Shown: piece by piece, positions 8,288-16,948 of the stretch
Numbering within the stretch: the stretch's first letter is position 1
Layout of the letters: every line of letters starts with the position of its first letter
NCBI GenBank assembly: GCA_015233935.1
Contig: JADFXB010000007.1
Span: forward strand, 1 to 64,000
Direction: 5' to 3'
Length of the DNA: 64,000 nt
Source: Magnetococcales bacterium
GTDB taxonomy: Bacteria > Pseudomonadota > Magnetococcia > Magnetococcales > JADFXB01
Translations under genes and position numbers: made by a program
Notes under the pieces: model-generated
What the model saw: the letters and a program-made list of their open reading frames with translations, nothing else
The model's database searches: none
What the model was told of the DNA's origin: nothing

Positions 8288-8752
8288 TCACAACTGCACA
8301 TCATTCAACTCTTGCTGAATACGCTCACTCATGGTGAGCTGCGGATTGGGTTGGGCTGGGGCTTGTACCACCGGCGGATTGCGCCAACGTTGCAGGGCAC
8401 GCCACAAGGCATACCCACCAATCAACAACCCTACAAAAGGTGCCAGCCATAACAGCCAGTTGCCCCCATGGCGGGTAGGTTCCAGATAGATATAATCCCC
8501 ATAACGCTGATGAAAATATTGGCGAATGGCCGCCTCCTCCTCACCCGCGTTTACCTTCTCCCGAATAATGTTCAGCATATCCTTGGCCAGGTCTGAATTG
8601 GAATCATAAATGCTCTGATTCTGACAGACGGCACAACGCAAATCTTTGGCAATCTTGCGGGTGAGAGATTCAGACGGATCCTCCTTCAACTCACCAGCCC
8701 AGGATACCGTCAACATGCATGCCAACAACAGGGGAAGAAGGCGCGCAATCAT
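8288..8752 (-). CDS. ccmH: CcmH, cytochrome c maturation thioredox protein
   Basis: 154 residues from the ATG at 8752, which overlaps the ccmG stop (ATGA) and has AGGTGA upstream; a start at 8767 is possible but less likely. Signal peptide MIARLLPLLLACML to WAG, then the hallmark LRCAVCQNQSIYDSNSDLA with redox pair C40/C43, and RYGDYIYLEPTRHG before a C-terminal membrane segment (~residues 97-115). CcmH keeps apocytochrome c cysteines reduced for haem attachment. The protein stops shortly after the membrane segment, so the TPR part (CcmI) is not fused to it and is not found downstream. Last gene of the ccm operon. Confidence 0.92.
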   Translation of the reverse strand: MIARLLPLLLACMLTVSWAGELKEDPSESLTRKIAKDLRCAVCQNQSIYDSNSDLAKDMLNIIREKVNAGEEEAAIRQYFHQRYGDYIYLEPTRHGGNWLLWLAPFVGLLIGGYALWRALQRWRNPPVVQAPAQPNPQLTMSERIQQELNDVQL

Positions 8753-9294
8753 TGTTTCACCTGCCATTGATTCATGAGGGGAACCACCACCTTTTCAAAC
8801 CAACCTTCATAAATCGGCCCCGTCTGCTTGTACCGGACTATTCCCTGTGGATCCACCAGGAACGATTCCGGCGCACCATACACACCCCAGTCGATGGCCA
8901 CCTTCTGACCAGGATCAAAGGCCTGCGGATAACCCGGATCCCCATGCCGCGCCAAAAAGGCCCGTGCTCCCGCCACCGTATCCTTGAAGTCCACCCCAAT
9001 GATGGCAAAATCCTTGCGATTGCGTACCTTGGCATAAAGCTGGATCAAATGGGGGTGCTCGGAAATGCAGGAAACACACCAGGAACCCCAAAAATTCACC
9101 ATCACCCACCGTCCCCGATAGGAGGACAACACCACCGGGTCCCCACCGCCCAAATTATCACCACGAATTTCCGGTGCCGGTTGTCCCACCAACGGGGAAG
9201 GAATGTGGCGGGGATCGTTGCCCAATCCCAGTCCAAACAACACCAGGATACCCACCACCGCCACCAATAAAATCAGTTTCCAGGTTTGACTCAT
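8749..9294 (-). CDS. ccmG: CcmG/DsbE thiol:disulfide interchange protein
   Basis: 181 residues from the ATG at 9294, which overlaps the ccmF stop (ATGA). An N-terminal membrane anchor (about residues 6-24) precedes a thioredoxin-like domain with VNFWGSWCVSCISEHPHL; the active cysteines are C73 and C76 in WCVSC. Downstream VYGAPESFLVDPQGIV carries the cis-proline loop region. It passes electrons in the periplasm to CcmH and apocytochrome c. The longer frame to 9483 lies inside ccmF and is rejected. Confidence 0.92.
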   Translation of the reverse strand: MSQTWKLILLVAVVGILVLFGLGLGNDPRHIPSPLVGQPAPEIRGDNLGGGDPVVLSSYRGRWVMVNFWGSWCVSCISEHPHLIQLYAKVRNRKDFAIIGVDFKDTVAGARAFLARHGDPGYPQAFDPGQKVAIDWGVYGAPESFLVDPQGIVRYKQTGPIYEGWFEKVVVPLMNQWQVKQ

Positions 9295-11270
9295 GCTGCT
9301 GCTCCTTGGGCAACCACCCGTTGGCGACGGGAGAGGCGACGACCTTGCAACAAGGCGATAAAGGCTCCCACCGCCATCACCCCCGATCCCCACCAAACCC
9401 AACCCACCAAGGGATTGCGATAAACCCGAAAGCTGAAGCCATCCCCCACCGGATCCCCCAACACCACATAGAGATCTTCCCAAAAGGTGGAGTGGATGGC
9501 CGCCTCACTGGTGGGTTGTTGAAATTCGCTATAAACCCGCTTTTGGGTTTTCAGGATCGCTTCTTCCCCCCCATCCTTTTTGGCTACAAAGGTGGCCTCC
9601 GTGGCGGTCCAGTTGCGTTTGGCGGTGGGGGCAATGGATTGCAGGGTGAGATGCCAGGAACCATTCCGGACCCCGTCCCCCACCTTCATCACCAAGGTAC
9701 GCTCCTCCTGGAAGAGTCCCGAGCCGATAAATCCCGCCGCCATGATCAACACCCCCAAATGGACGATCAAGCCGCCATACCGCCGCTTGTTGCGATTGAT
9801 CAAGGCCATCAGGGCCACCAGGGGATTGGTCCCCTCTTTTTGCATACGTAAGCGGGTCCCTGAAAATACATCTTGCAGGTGGGTGGTGAGGACAAAAAAG
9901 ATTAAAGCCACCGTAATCACACCATAGGTGTGGTTGACGTTGAGCACTATGGCGACCACCACGCCTACCACTGCCAAGACGGCGGGTAGGGTAAAACGCT
10001 TCAGGGTGGTGGCCCACTGACTGCTGCGCCAGGGAATCAAGGGACCAATCCCCATGAGAATCAACAGACCCAGCATAATGGGGATGAACACCTTGTTGTA
10101 ATAGGGAGCACCCACCGACACTTTGGCCGTGGAGAAGGTTTCCACCGCCAGGGGATAGAGGGTTCCCAATAGTACAGTGGTGGTTCCCACCACCAAAAAC
10201 AAATTATTGAACAAAAAGGTGGATTCCCGTGACAACATGGATTCCATTTGCACCTTGGTTTGCACCAGATCGGAACGGACGATCAACAAGCCGAAAGAAA
10301 AAAGCAAAACCACCGACATGAAGACCAAAATATAAACCCCCTTGCCCGGATCGCTGGCAAAGGCATGCACCGAAGAAAGAACCCCGGAACGCACCAGGAA
10401 GGTTCCCAACAAAGAGAGGGCAAAGGTGGTGGTAATCAGGAACAGGTTCCAGGTTTTGAACATTTGTCGCCGCTCCTGCACCATGATGGAGTGCAAAAAG
10501 GCGGTTCCCGTCAACCAGGGCATAAAGGAGGCATTTTCCACCGGATCCCAGGCCCAGTAGCCGCCCCAGCCCAATTCATAGTAGGCCCAGTAGGCCCCGA
10601 AGACGATGCCGGTGGTGAGCATGGCCCAGGAAAACAGGGTCCAGCGGCGGGTGGCCAGGATCCACTCTTCACCAGTACGTCCAGTAATCAGGGCAGCCAT
10701 GGCAAAGGCAAAGGGAATGGCAAAACCCACATAGCCCATATAAAGAAAGGGTGGATGGAAGACCATACCAGGATCTTGCAACAAAGGATTCAAATCCCGT
10801 CCATCGGGTGGTGCGGGAAACATGCGATCAAAAGGGGAGGACAAAAAGAGAATCAACAGCAAAAAGCCGGTCAACAACGCGGCGGTGATGGCCAAAATCC
10901 AGGGCATGGACAAAGGATGTGTCGCCCAATGCCGCCAAGCTGCCACGGCGATATAAAGGGAGAGCAACCAGGCCCACAACAGCAAAGATCCCTCATGTCC
11001 GCCCCACATGGCTGTCGCCAGATAAAAGACCGGCAGCTTGAGGGAGGCGTGATTGGTCACATACTTGACGGTAAAGTCATGGATCATGAAAGAGGTGATG
11101 AGACAACCGCTGGCAATGGTCAGCAAGATAAAAGTGGCAAAGGCAGCCTGTCGCCCCACCCGGATCCAGACCGGGCGTCCGCTGGCCACCCCCACCAATG
11201 GGGAGACCCATTGCACCAGGGTGAGGATCAGGGCAAGGATGGTTGAAAAGTGACCTAATTCAATCCACAT
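9291..11270 (-). CDS. ccmF: CcmF, haem lyase subunit of System I
   Basis: 659 residues with about 15 hydrophobic segments. The WWD-domain haem-handling region reads GGYWAWDPVENASFMPWL, preceded by MWGGHEGSLLLWAWLLSLY and followed by FLVRSGVLSSVHAFASDP, all highly characteristic of CcmF. It takes haem from holo-CcmE and, with CcmH/CcmI, ligates it to CXXCH motifs in the periplasm. Length matches the family (~650). It overlaps ccmG by four bases and follows ccmE by 28 bp, confirming one transcription unit. Confidence 0.95.
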   Translation of the reverse strand: MWIELGHFSTILALILTLVQWVSPLVGVASGRPVWIRVGRQAAFATFILLTIASGCLITSFMIHDFTVKYVTNHASLKLPVFYLATAMWGGHEGSLLLWAWLLSLYIAVAAWRHWATHPLSMPWILAITAALLTGFLLLILFLSSPFDRMFPAPPDGRDLNPLLQDPGMVFHPPFLYMGYVGFAIPFAFAMAALITGRTGEEWILATRRWTLFSWAMLTTGIVFGAYWAYYELGWGGYWAWDPVENASFMPWLTGTAFLHSIMVQERRQMFKTWNLFLITTTFALSLLGTFLVRSGVLSSVHAFASDPGKGVYILVFMSVVLLFSFGLLIVRSDLVQTKVQMESMLSRESTFLFNNLFLVVGTTTVLLGTLYPLAVETFSTAKVSVGAPYYNKVFIPIMLGLLILMGIGPLIPWRSSQWATTLKRFTLPAVLAVVGVVVAIVLNVNHTYGVITVALIFFVLTTHLQDVFSGTRLRMQKEGTNPLVALMALINRNKRRYGGLIVHLGVLIMAAGFIGSGLFQEERTLVMKVGDGVRNGSWHLTLQSIAPTAKRNWTATEATFVAKKDGGEEAILKTQKRVYSEFQQPTSEAAIHSTFWEDLYVVLGDPVGDGFSFRVYRNPLVGWVWWGSGVMAVGAFIALLQGRRLSRRQRVVAQGAAA

Positions 11271-11298
11271 GGCGAGTGTAACCCGTTGTGAGGTATGG

Positions 11299-11748
11299 TT
11301 ATTTCATGGATTTCATGATGGATTCCCGGGATTTTTCCATGCCTTGCTGGCTCATTTCCACCGGGACGTAGTCTTCTGAATGTTTGGCCAGGATGGTGTG
11401 GGCCTGGAACTCTCCCTGCGCTTGCCAAACCCCTTCCACCACCGCCCCCTGACCTTCACGGAAGAGGTCGGGGACCATGCCTTCATATTGCACTTTGACA
11501 TGATTGTTGCCATCGGTGACCAGAAAGTGCATTTTCATGGTTCCCGGTTCTTTAAAGAGGGAACCTTCCTGCACCATTCCACCGATTCTTACCTTGCGTC
11601 CGGCCATCTCCTGGGATTTGGCCATGATTTCGCTTGGAGTATGGAAATAGACCAGGGATCCGGTAAAGGAGGTAAACACCAAAGTCAACAAGGCCCCTGC
11701 CACCAATACCAGAGAGCCGATCATAAGCAGACGTTTACGCGGGGCCAT
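11299..11748 (-). CDS. ccmE: CcmE, periplasmic haem chaperone
   Basis: 149 residues from the ATG at 11748 (MAPRKRLLMIGSLVLVAGAL). One N-terminal membrane anchor, then the OB-fold with YFHTPSEI, GRKVRIGGMVQEGS and the haem-attachment motif ILAKHSEDYVP. H123 is the covalent haem ligand and Y127 the conserved tyrosine of the HxxxY motif. CcmE carries haem from CcmABCD to CcmF. The start overlaps the end of ccmD by 14 bp. The longer frame to 11844 would lie inside ccmD and is rejected. Confidence 0.93.
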   Translation of the reverse strand: MAPRKRLLMIGSLVLVAGALLTLVFTSFTGSLVYFHTPSEIMAKSQEMAGRKVRIGGMVQEGSLFKEPGTMKMHFLVTDGNNHVKVQYEGMVPDLFREGQGAVVEGVWQAQGEFQAHTILAKHSEDYVPVEMSQQGMEKSRESIMKSMK

Positions 11749-11878
11749 GGTTTTCTCCCGATTCTGCCAATTGGGCCTGGAGAGCTTGCAAACGGCGTTG
11801 CCAATAGAGGGTGCTGCCGCCGTAGACCAACAGGGCGATGCCATAAACGGCCATCACGTAGGGGGTATAATCAATCAT
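11735..11878 (-). CDS. ccmD: CcmD, small membrane protein of haem export
   Basis: A 47-residue frame: MIDYTPYVMAVYGIALLVYG, then STLYWQRRLQALQAQ and a short tail ending NHGPA. One membrane segment followed by a basic/amphipathic helix is the CcmD pattern; CcmD helps release holo-CcmE from the CcmABC complex. It overlaps ccmC by 8 bp upstream and ccmE by 14 bp downstream, exactly the place expected for ccmD. Confidence 0.85.
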   Translation of the reverse strand: MIDYTPYVMAVYGIALLVYGGSTLYWQRRLQALQAQLAESGENHGPA

Positions 11879-12560
11879 GGTGAGAACTCCCCATATCCAA
11901 AGCTTCCAGTTGACGACGGGCTGCCACTTCCCGACTTTTGACCACCAGCAGATAGGCCCCCATAAGGAGAAAAGCCGCTGACATCACCAGCAAGGGAGGC
12001 AGCAGGGGACCGACGATGGCAATCTTGCCCGGTCCACTCATGGAGGCGGGTTGATGCAGGGTGCGCCACCACACCACCGAAAAGTGGATAATGGGCAAAT
12101 CCACAAAGCCCACCAGGGCCAGCACGGCGGACGCCTGGCTGGATTTGCGGGGATCTTCGATGGAATGGCGCAGGGCAATGATGCCCACATAGATGATCAA
12201 CAAAACCAGCACTGAGGTAAGACGGGCATCCCACGCCCACCAGGCACCCCACATGGGCTTGCCCCAGATGGAGCCGGAGGCCAGGGTGACCAATGCAAAC
12301 AAAGCACCCACCGGAGCGGCGGCTTCGGCGATGATATCCAGGGTTTCGGTGCGTTTCCACAGGTAGAGGGCACTGGCAATGGTCAATACCAGATACATAC
12401 CCAAAGCCAGTTTGGCCGAAGGTACGTGGGCATAGAGGATGCGCACCGAATTGCCCTGCTGAAAGTCCACCGGTGCGGTAAAGACCATGTAGAGTCCCGC
12501 CGCCAGGGTAACCAGGGTTAGCAGGCCCAGGGGACGCTGAATTTTGGCCAGTTTGTCCAT
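11871..12560 (-). CDS. ccmC: CcmC, haem-handling membrane protein
   Basis: 229 residues, six predicted membrane segments. The WWD motif reads MWGAWWAWDARLTSVLVL (about residues 103-120), with conserved His in YAHVPSAKLALG before it and LPIIHFSVVWWRTLHQP after it. CcmC loads haem on CcmE in the inner membrane. Length fits the family. It follows ccmB by 8 bp and overlaps ccmD. Confidence 0.95.
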   Translation of the reverse strand: MDKLAKIQRPLGLLTLVTLAAGLYMVFTAPVDFQQGNSVRILYAHVPSAKLALGMYLVLTIASALYLWKRTETLDIIAEAAAPVGALFALVTLASGSIWGKPMWGAWWAWDARLTSVLVLLIIYVGIIALRHSIEDPRKSSQASAVLALVGFVDLPIIHFSVVWWRTLHQPASMSGPGKIAIVGPLLPPLLVMSAAFLLMGAYLLVVKSREVAARRQLEALDMGSSHHD

Positions 12561-12568
12561 GTTTGCGA

Positions 12569-13234
12569 TTATTCCTCCACCAGCCAGCCAAAGGCCCAGG
12601 GGGCCAGGGTCAGATAGACCACATCAAAGATAAGGAGAATTTGCACCCATTGCCAGACATCCTTGCCTTGTTGCAAGGTCAATGCCGTGGCTTGCACCCC
12701 GCCAATCAGCATGGGCATCACCAACGGCAGCAACAACAATGCCAGCAAAGTTTCCCTGGCCTTGGCCCCCTGGGTCAGGGCGGCCAACAAGACACCCAGA
12801 CCAGTCAACCCCAGGGAACCCACCAGTAAAATACCCAAAATGGCCGGGATATGGTGCCAAGCATCCACATTGAATAATATCAGAATAGTGGGCAGTAAAA
12901 CAGTGACCACCGCCAGGGTGAGGAGCAGATTGCCCCACCATTTGCCCAAAAAAATCACCCCACGGGGGACCGGGGCCAGCAGCAAGCCCTCCATGGCCCC
13001 ATCTTCCTCTTCCGCCTGGAAAACCCGTCCCAGCCCCATGAGACTGGTGAACAGGACCGTCACCCACAAAATACCGGGCAACAGGCGCAAAGCCTCCTGC
13101 CGGTCGGGTTCAAAGGCGGCCTGGAAAACCAACAGCACCGAAATGGCAAAAAAAAGCATGGCCGAGAGGGTGGAGCGGCGGCGCATATCCCCAAGGACAT
13201 CTTTCCAGGCAATGCGAAGAATGGCTTTCAACAC
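12569..13234 (-). CDS. ccmB: CcmB, permease subunit of the CcmAB haem ABC complex
   Basis: 221 residues with six hydrophobic segments; GLGRVFQAEEEDGAMEGLLLAP-like block near residues 68-90 and a PRGVIFLGKWWGNLL segment are typical of CcmB. With CcmA and CcmC it powers release of haem-loaded CcmE. Its ATG overlaps the end of ccmA by 7 bp. Confidence 0.93.
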   Translation of the reverse strand: MLKAILRIAWKDVLGDMRRRSTLSAMLFFAISVLLVFQAAFEPDRQEALRLLPGILWVTVLFTSLMGLGRVFQAEEEDGAMEGLLLAPVPRGVIFLGKWWGNLLLTLAVVTVLLPTILILFNVDAWHHIPAILGILLVGSLGLTGLGVLLAALTQGAKARETLLALLLLPLVMPMLIGGVQATALTLQQGKDVWQWVQILLIFDVVYLTLAPWAFGWLVEE

Positions 13235-13896
13235 GTGGCAGCTCCCCCCTCTTCCTGAACAAAGCGTCCATCCACCAACAGCAATGGACGAGGGGAGAGG
13301 GCAGCTACCCGATCAGGATCGTGGGTGGCCATGATCAACAAACCACCCCCAGCAATATAGGTTTGCAACACCCCATTGAGCCAGGCCACTCCTTGCACAT
13401 CCAGGGCGGAATAGGGTTCATCCAGGAGCAACAAAGCAGGAGGAGCCAGCAGCATGCGGGCCAGGGCCAGACGTTTGCGCATGCCTGCCGAAAAACCGTT
13501 CACCGGACGATTGACAAAACGACTCAATCCCACCGCTTCAATGGCTTGGACCAATTGTTGGTGATTATGGTTCAATCCCCGCAAATCGGCAAAAAAGGTC
13601 ATATTTTCCAACGGGGTGAGGTGACCATAAAGATGGGTGTGGTGGCCGATGAACAACATCAGGCCCCGTATTTCTTCCCCATGGGTGGTCACGGAAAGAT
13701 CGTTCAGGTGGTAACTGCCTTTTTGCAGGCGCAAACGGGTGGACAACAGGGAGAGCAGAGTGGATTTACCAGCTCCGTTGGAGCCAAACAAGACCACGCA
13801 TTCGCCGCCTTGGGCGGCAAAATCCACCCCACGCAGCACGGTCTGCCTGCCAAAGCGATGATGGACTCCCTGGACCGCCAGCCGCGCTGCTGCCAC
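13228..13896 (-). CDS. ccmA: CcmA, ATPase of the cytochrome c maturation ABC complex
   Basis: 222 residues if translation begins at the GTG at 13896, which has AAGGGGAA 7-14 bases upstream and lies just after the SPOR gene stop. The open frame continues to 14001, but that would overlap the upstream gene by about 90 bp and give an unusual Pro-rich leader. ATPase motifs: Walker A FGSNGAGKSTLL, signature FSAGMRKRLALARML, Walker B LLLLDEPYSALD, H-loop MATHD. CcmA hydrolyses ATP to release holo-CcmE from CcmCD. Confidence 0.92.
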   Translation of the reverse strand: MAAARLAVQGVHHRFGRQTVLRGVDFAAQGGECVVLFGSNGAGKSTLLSLLSTRLRLQKGSYHLNDLSVTTHGEEIRGLMLFIGHHTHLYGHLTPLENMTFFADLRGLNHNHQQLVQAIEAVGLSRFVNRPVNGFSAGMRKRLALARMLLAPPALLLLDEPYSALDVQGVAWLNGVLQTYIAGGGLLIMATHDPDRVAALSPRPLLLVDGRFVQEEGGAATC

Positions 13897-13912
13897 CCTC
13901 TGTTCCCCTTTC

Positions 13913-14710
13913 TTACTGACCGCTGGCGATGACGGTTCCGGTGATCCCTGCCTTGTCTTTGGCCATGCGGGAGGCGGTTTCTGCGTCGGTGCGGGTGGCA
14001 AAAGGTCCTAGTCTAACCCGAAAGAGGGTAGCCCCGGTTTTATCGGTGGTGGGTTGCAGATAGACGGGAAGCCCCAAGCCAGACAGCTTGGTTTTATTGG
14101 CATTGGCCCGTGCTTCATCCTTGTAGGCACCCATATTGACGGCAAAGCGACCTTCCGGTGCACTGTTCTTGCTGGCAGTGGCTGGTGCAGGTTTGCTGGC
14201 CTCTGCCGGAGGCGTTTTGGCCACCGAGGCGGTTTGCTTGACAGGCTCCGGTTTGGCGGGAGCGGGGGCCTTGGCCGGTTCCGGTTTACTGACCGGCTCT
14301 GGCTTGGCGGATGCCTTGGCAACCGGAGCGGTTGGGGTGTCGGTCTTGACCGGGGTTTTGATCAGGCTCTTCATGGGTTCCGGCTTGCTCTCCCCCTTCT
14401 TCTCGCTGGAGGGAGGAACCACCGCATGGGCTTGACCAGGTTCAGGAACCACTTTGGCAGGCACATCTTCCGGCAAGGGGGGCAAACCCTGATTGGCAAA
14501 AACCTGGGCGGGGGCGTTGCTTTCCACCGTAGACCCTTTTTGTGGTGGCAGACTCACCACCGGGCGCACATTGGCCTCTTCTTCCATCTGCTTGCCGGTA
14601 TTGCTGCCCCACATATTGAAAACCACCACCACCAGGATCAATCCCAAAATGATCCCGCCTGCTCCCAAAAATAAAAATTGCTCCCGATTGGGTGATGTTT
14701 TCATAGTCAT
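13913..14710 (-). CDS. SPOR-domain membrane protein
   Basis: 265 residues (a second ATG two codons in could also start). N-terminal cytoplasmic tip, a membrane segment around residues 13-32 (FLGAGGIILGLILVVVVF), then a long Lys/Pro/Ala-rich periplasmic linker (about 65-180) and a C-terminal SPOR domain (~185-262: RFAVNMGAYKDEARANA, LFRVRLGPFATRTDAET). SPOR domains bind denuded glycan strands of septal peptidoglycan, so a cell-division or wall role is likely. It sits 17 bp ahead of ccmA, so it may lead the ccm transcript, although its function is unrelated. Confidence 0.85.
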   Translation of the reverse strand: MTMKTSPNREQFLFLGAGGIILGLILVVVVFNMWGSNTGKQMEEEANVRPVVSLPPQKGSTVESNAPAQVFANQGLPPLPEDVPAKVVPEPGQAHAVVPPSSEKKGESKPEPMKSLIKTPVKTDTPTAPVAKASAKPEPVSKPEPAKAPAPAKPEPVKQTASVAKTPPAEASKPAPATASKNSAPEGRFAVNMGAYKDEARANANKTKLSGLGLPVYLQPTTDKTGATLFRVRLGPFATRTDAETASRMAKDKAGITGTVIASGQ

Positions 14711-14918
14711 TATCCCGCTTGAATTGCTTTGGTATGGGGAAATCCTCCCCCACTACCTAGGGCAGTACTGGTATGCGACAATCATTCAGCGATTGCGTAA
14801 AGCGATAGGGTGAACGTTTGTGACAATTTTTGCAACTTTTACTGTTCGACGCCTACCTTTTACGGTAAAGTTATAACGTTATCTCCTTGAAAAAGCCAGC
14901 CCAGCCGGGAAGAAAACC

Positions 14919-15464
14919 ATGGAACGTTTTGCCCTTCTTACCCTCTTCGGTCGTGACCGCCCCGGAATTGTGGCACGAATCTCCCGTGTCCTCTACGAAA
15001 TAGGCTGTAATATCGAAGATTCCAGCATGACCCGTCTGCGGGGAGAGTTTACCATCATGCTGATTTTGCGCTTTCCCGTTGGTTGCCAGTGTGATCGCTT
15101 ACAGGCTGAACTGGAAGAAACCGTTCAGGAAATGGATCTCTTCTGCCATTTGCGGGAGTTGAGCAGTGAAGACTGCCGGATGACCAGCAATGAAGAGAAT
15201 GAAGAAGGGTGTGTCATCCATGTCATGGGGGCGGACAAGCCGGGTATCGTCTACCGGGTGACCCGTCTGCTCCAGGAGGAAGGGGGTAATGTGACGGATC
15301 TGCGTACCCAGGTGGTGGGCAGTCCCCAACGTCCCCTGTATGCCATGCTCATCGAGGCAGGCTTGCAAGGTTCCCTTACCTCTTTGCAAGAGCACATGTC
15401 TGTACTGGCCAAGGAATTGGGGGTAGAAATCTCCGTTCGCTCCATGGATCTTTTCACCCTGTAA
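14919..15464 (+). CDS. GcvR-like regulatory protein with two ACT domains
   Basis: 181 residues made of two ACT domains: residues ~4-80 (FALLTLFGRDRPGIVARISR) and ~97-175 (CVIHVMGADKPGIVYRVTRL). Both have the DRPGIV/DKPGIV turn typical of GcvR and related amino-acid-sensing ACT proteins. GcvR controls the glycine cleavage regulator in E. coli; no gcv genes are visible here, so the name is only a family likeness. Twenty base pairs upstream of def and on the same strand. Divergent from the SPOR gene across a ~208 bp spacer that must hold promoters for both directions. Confidence 0.75.
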   Translation: MERFALLTLFGRDRPGIVARISRVLYEIGCNIEDSSMTRLRGEFTIMLILRFPVGCQCDRLQAELEETVQEMDLFCHLRELSSEDCRMTSNEENEEGCVIHVMGADKPGIVYRVTRLLQEEGGNVTDLRTQVVGSPQRPLYAMLIEAGLQGSLTSLQEHMSVLAKELGVEISVRSMDLFTL

Positions 15465-15484
15465 TTCAACTGGCAGGTGTCTTC

Positions 15485-16042
15485 ATGACCGTTTTGTCCA
15501 TTGTTCTCTATCCCAATGAAGGGTTACGGGAGATTTGCAGAGAGGTGGAGGATTTCACCTCCCCGGAGTTCCAATCCCTGGTGGATGACATGTTGGAAAC
15601 CATGCACCATTCCCCTGGCTGTGTGGGTGTGGCGGCCCCCCAGGTGGGTCATGCCTTGCAACTTTTGGTGATGGATTGCTCCCTCTCTCGCAAACCTCCT
15701 GAAGGTCATCATGGTCAGCTTGTGGTGTGCAATCCCACCATTACCCAATGGACGGGTATGGAGGTAGGACGGGAAGGGTGTCTCTCCATCCCCGACTATA
15801 CCGGTAATGTGGTGCGGGCGGTGTCGGTAACGGTCACCTTCCAGGATCGGCACGGGGTATCCACCACCCTTACCCTGGATAACTTCGAGGCCCGCCTGTT
15901 GCAACACGAGATGGACCATTTGGAAGGTAAACTGTTCATCGACCGGGTGGTCAGTCGCAAGGCGGACCTTTTTCCCCGCAAGAATTATCAGAGTGGTGGT
16001 CAGACGAAGGGACGGGGGAGTGGGGCAAAAGAAAATAGCTGA
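15485..16042 (+). CDS. def: Peptide deformylase
   Basis: 185 residues with all three deformylase motifs: GCVGVAAPQVG (motif 1, normally GxGLAAPQ; here Val replaces Leu), EGCLSIPDY (motif 2, metal-binding Cys) and LLQHEMDHLEGKLF (motif 3, HExxH with catalytic Glu and two metal His). It removes the formyl group from nascent proteins in the cytoplasm. The C-terminal ~20 residues (SGGQTKGRGSG...) are low complexity and overlap by 92 bp the convergent VanZ-like gene. No fmt gene is adjacent. Confidence 0.92.
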   Translation: MTVLSIVLYPNEGLREICREVEDFTSPEFQSLVDDMLETMHHSPGCVGVAAPQVGHALQLLVMDCSLSRKPPEGHHGQLVVCNPTITQWTGMEVGREGCLSIPDYTGNVVRAVSVTVTFQDRHGVSTTLTLDNFEARLLQHEMDHLEGKLFIDRVVSRKADLFPRKNYQSGGQTKGRGSGAKENS

Positions 16043-16541
16043 GCCACACCCCCAGACCGCCGCCCACCGCATCCACCCCTACATCTTTGATGTCCCAGTA
16101 GCGGTGGGGCAAAAGTCCCTGGATGGCTTCATCGGTGAGTCCGGTAAAGGCGGTGGCAAGGGCCAGGAAAAACAGGTGCTTTTTGCTCTGGGGTTTGTCG
16201 CTGGCCAGATACAGTAACCCTCCCAGCACCAGGTAACCAATCACATGCAACCGTTCGGTGGGATTACGAATGCTCACGGCCAGTCCCAAGGTGGCAAGCA
16301 TGGGCAGGGTAGCCAATACCATTTTTTGCCAGGGCAGGCGTAAGAGCAGAACAATAGCAATCAGACATCCCAAAGCAAGGCCAATGTTGACAGCTATTCC
16401 AAATCGTTTACCGCCCATGTAATCTACGAAGCGATCTACAAAGAGGGGCAGATAGGGTAGCGAGAGAAAGATAAAAGAAAGATACAACAGAACGGTCATC
16501 CAAAGAATGGGATGCTGGCGAAAGAGGGCAGGAACTTTCAT
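15951..16541 (-). CDS. VanZ-like membrane protein
   Basis: 196 residues from the ATG at 16541, which has CAGGAGAG upstream (the frame is open to 16619). Five or so hydrophobic segments; the VanZ-like signature is the block HVIGYLVLGGLLYLAS plus TDEAIQGLLPHRYWDIKDVG and VDAVGGGLGVWL, with conserved His, Asp-Glu and an intramembrane DxxxNxxG-like DVGVDAVGG. Function of chromosomal VanZ-like proteins is unknown. Overlaps def tail to tail; divergent from the STAS gene. Confidence 0.75.
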   Translation of the reverse strand: MKVPALFRQHPILWMTVLLYLSFIFLSLPYLPLFVDRFVDYMGGKRFGIAVNIGLALGCLIAIVLLLRLPWQKMVLATLPMLATLGLAVSIRNPTERLHVIGYLVLGGLLYLASDKPQSKKHLFFLALATAFTGLTDEAIQGLLPHRYWDIKDVGVDAVGGGLGVWLSYFLLPHSPVPSSDHHSDNSCGEKGPPCD

Positions 16542-16639
16542 GGTGGTACTCTCCTGGTGACCGAATGGATTACTGTGCCAGATAACTGACACTTTTTGGT
16601 CTTCAGAAGGACCGTGCATGTTTTATGCCATAGGATGAA

Positions 16640-16921
16640 GTGGATAAATCAATGAAAGTGGACAAGTCGGTTTTGACCCTGGAAGGGGAGTTGACCATCG
16701 ATCACGCCCCCCAATTGCGCCAGTTGCTGTTGGAAATGGTCCAACAACATCCCGCCGGGGTGATGGTGGAAGCCAGCCGGGTAACTGGTATGGATGTTGC
16801 TATTTTGCAGCTATTGGTCTCTGCACGCCTTACCTGGGAAGCCCTTGGGGGTAAACTGACCTGGCGGGCACGACCGGCGGTGATTGAAAAACTTTTGGAA
16901 GAAACCGGGCTTTCTCTCTAA
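16640..16921 (+). CDS. STAS-domain protein, phosphoacceptor Ser absent
   Basis: 93 residues from a GTG at 16640 (AGGA five bases upstream) or 89 from the ATG at 16652. The sequence fits a STAS fold: LTLEGELTIDHAPQLRQLLL, then VMVEASRVTGMDVAILQLLV. In anti-anti-sigma proteins the loop after the third strand reads D-S-x-G-L-x-x-L with a phosphorylatable Ser; here it is MDVAILQLL, so phospho-switching is unlikely. Could be a structural STAS protein such as an MlaB-like subunit, but it is far from the mla operon. Followed 27 bp later by the L,D-transpeptidase gene. Confidence 0.7.
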   Translation: MDKSMKVDKSVLTLEGELTIDHAPQLRQLLLEMVQQHPAGVMVEASRVTGMDVAILQLLVSARLTWEALGGKLTWRARPAVIEKLLEETGLSL

Positions 16922-16948
16922 ATCTTCAGCCCCTGTTAAGGATAGACT

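Noticed and set aside
10248-11246. Plus-strand frame of 332 codons
   Set aside because: Antisense to ccmF; composition is low-complexity (Gln, Gly, His) as expected of a shadow.
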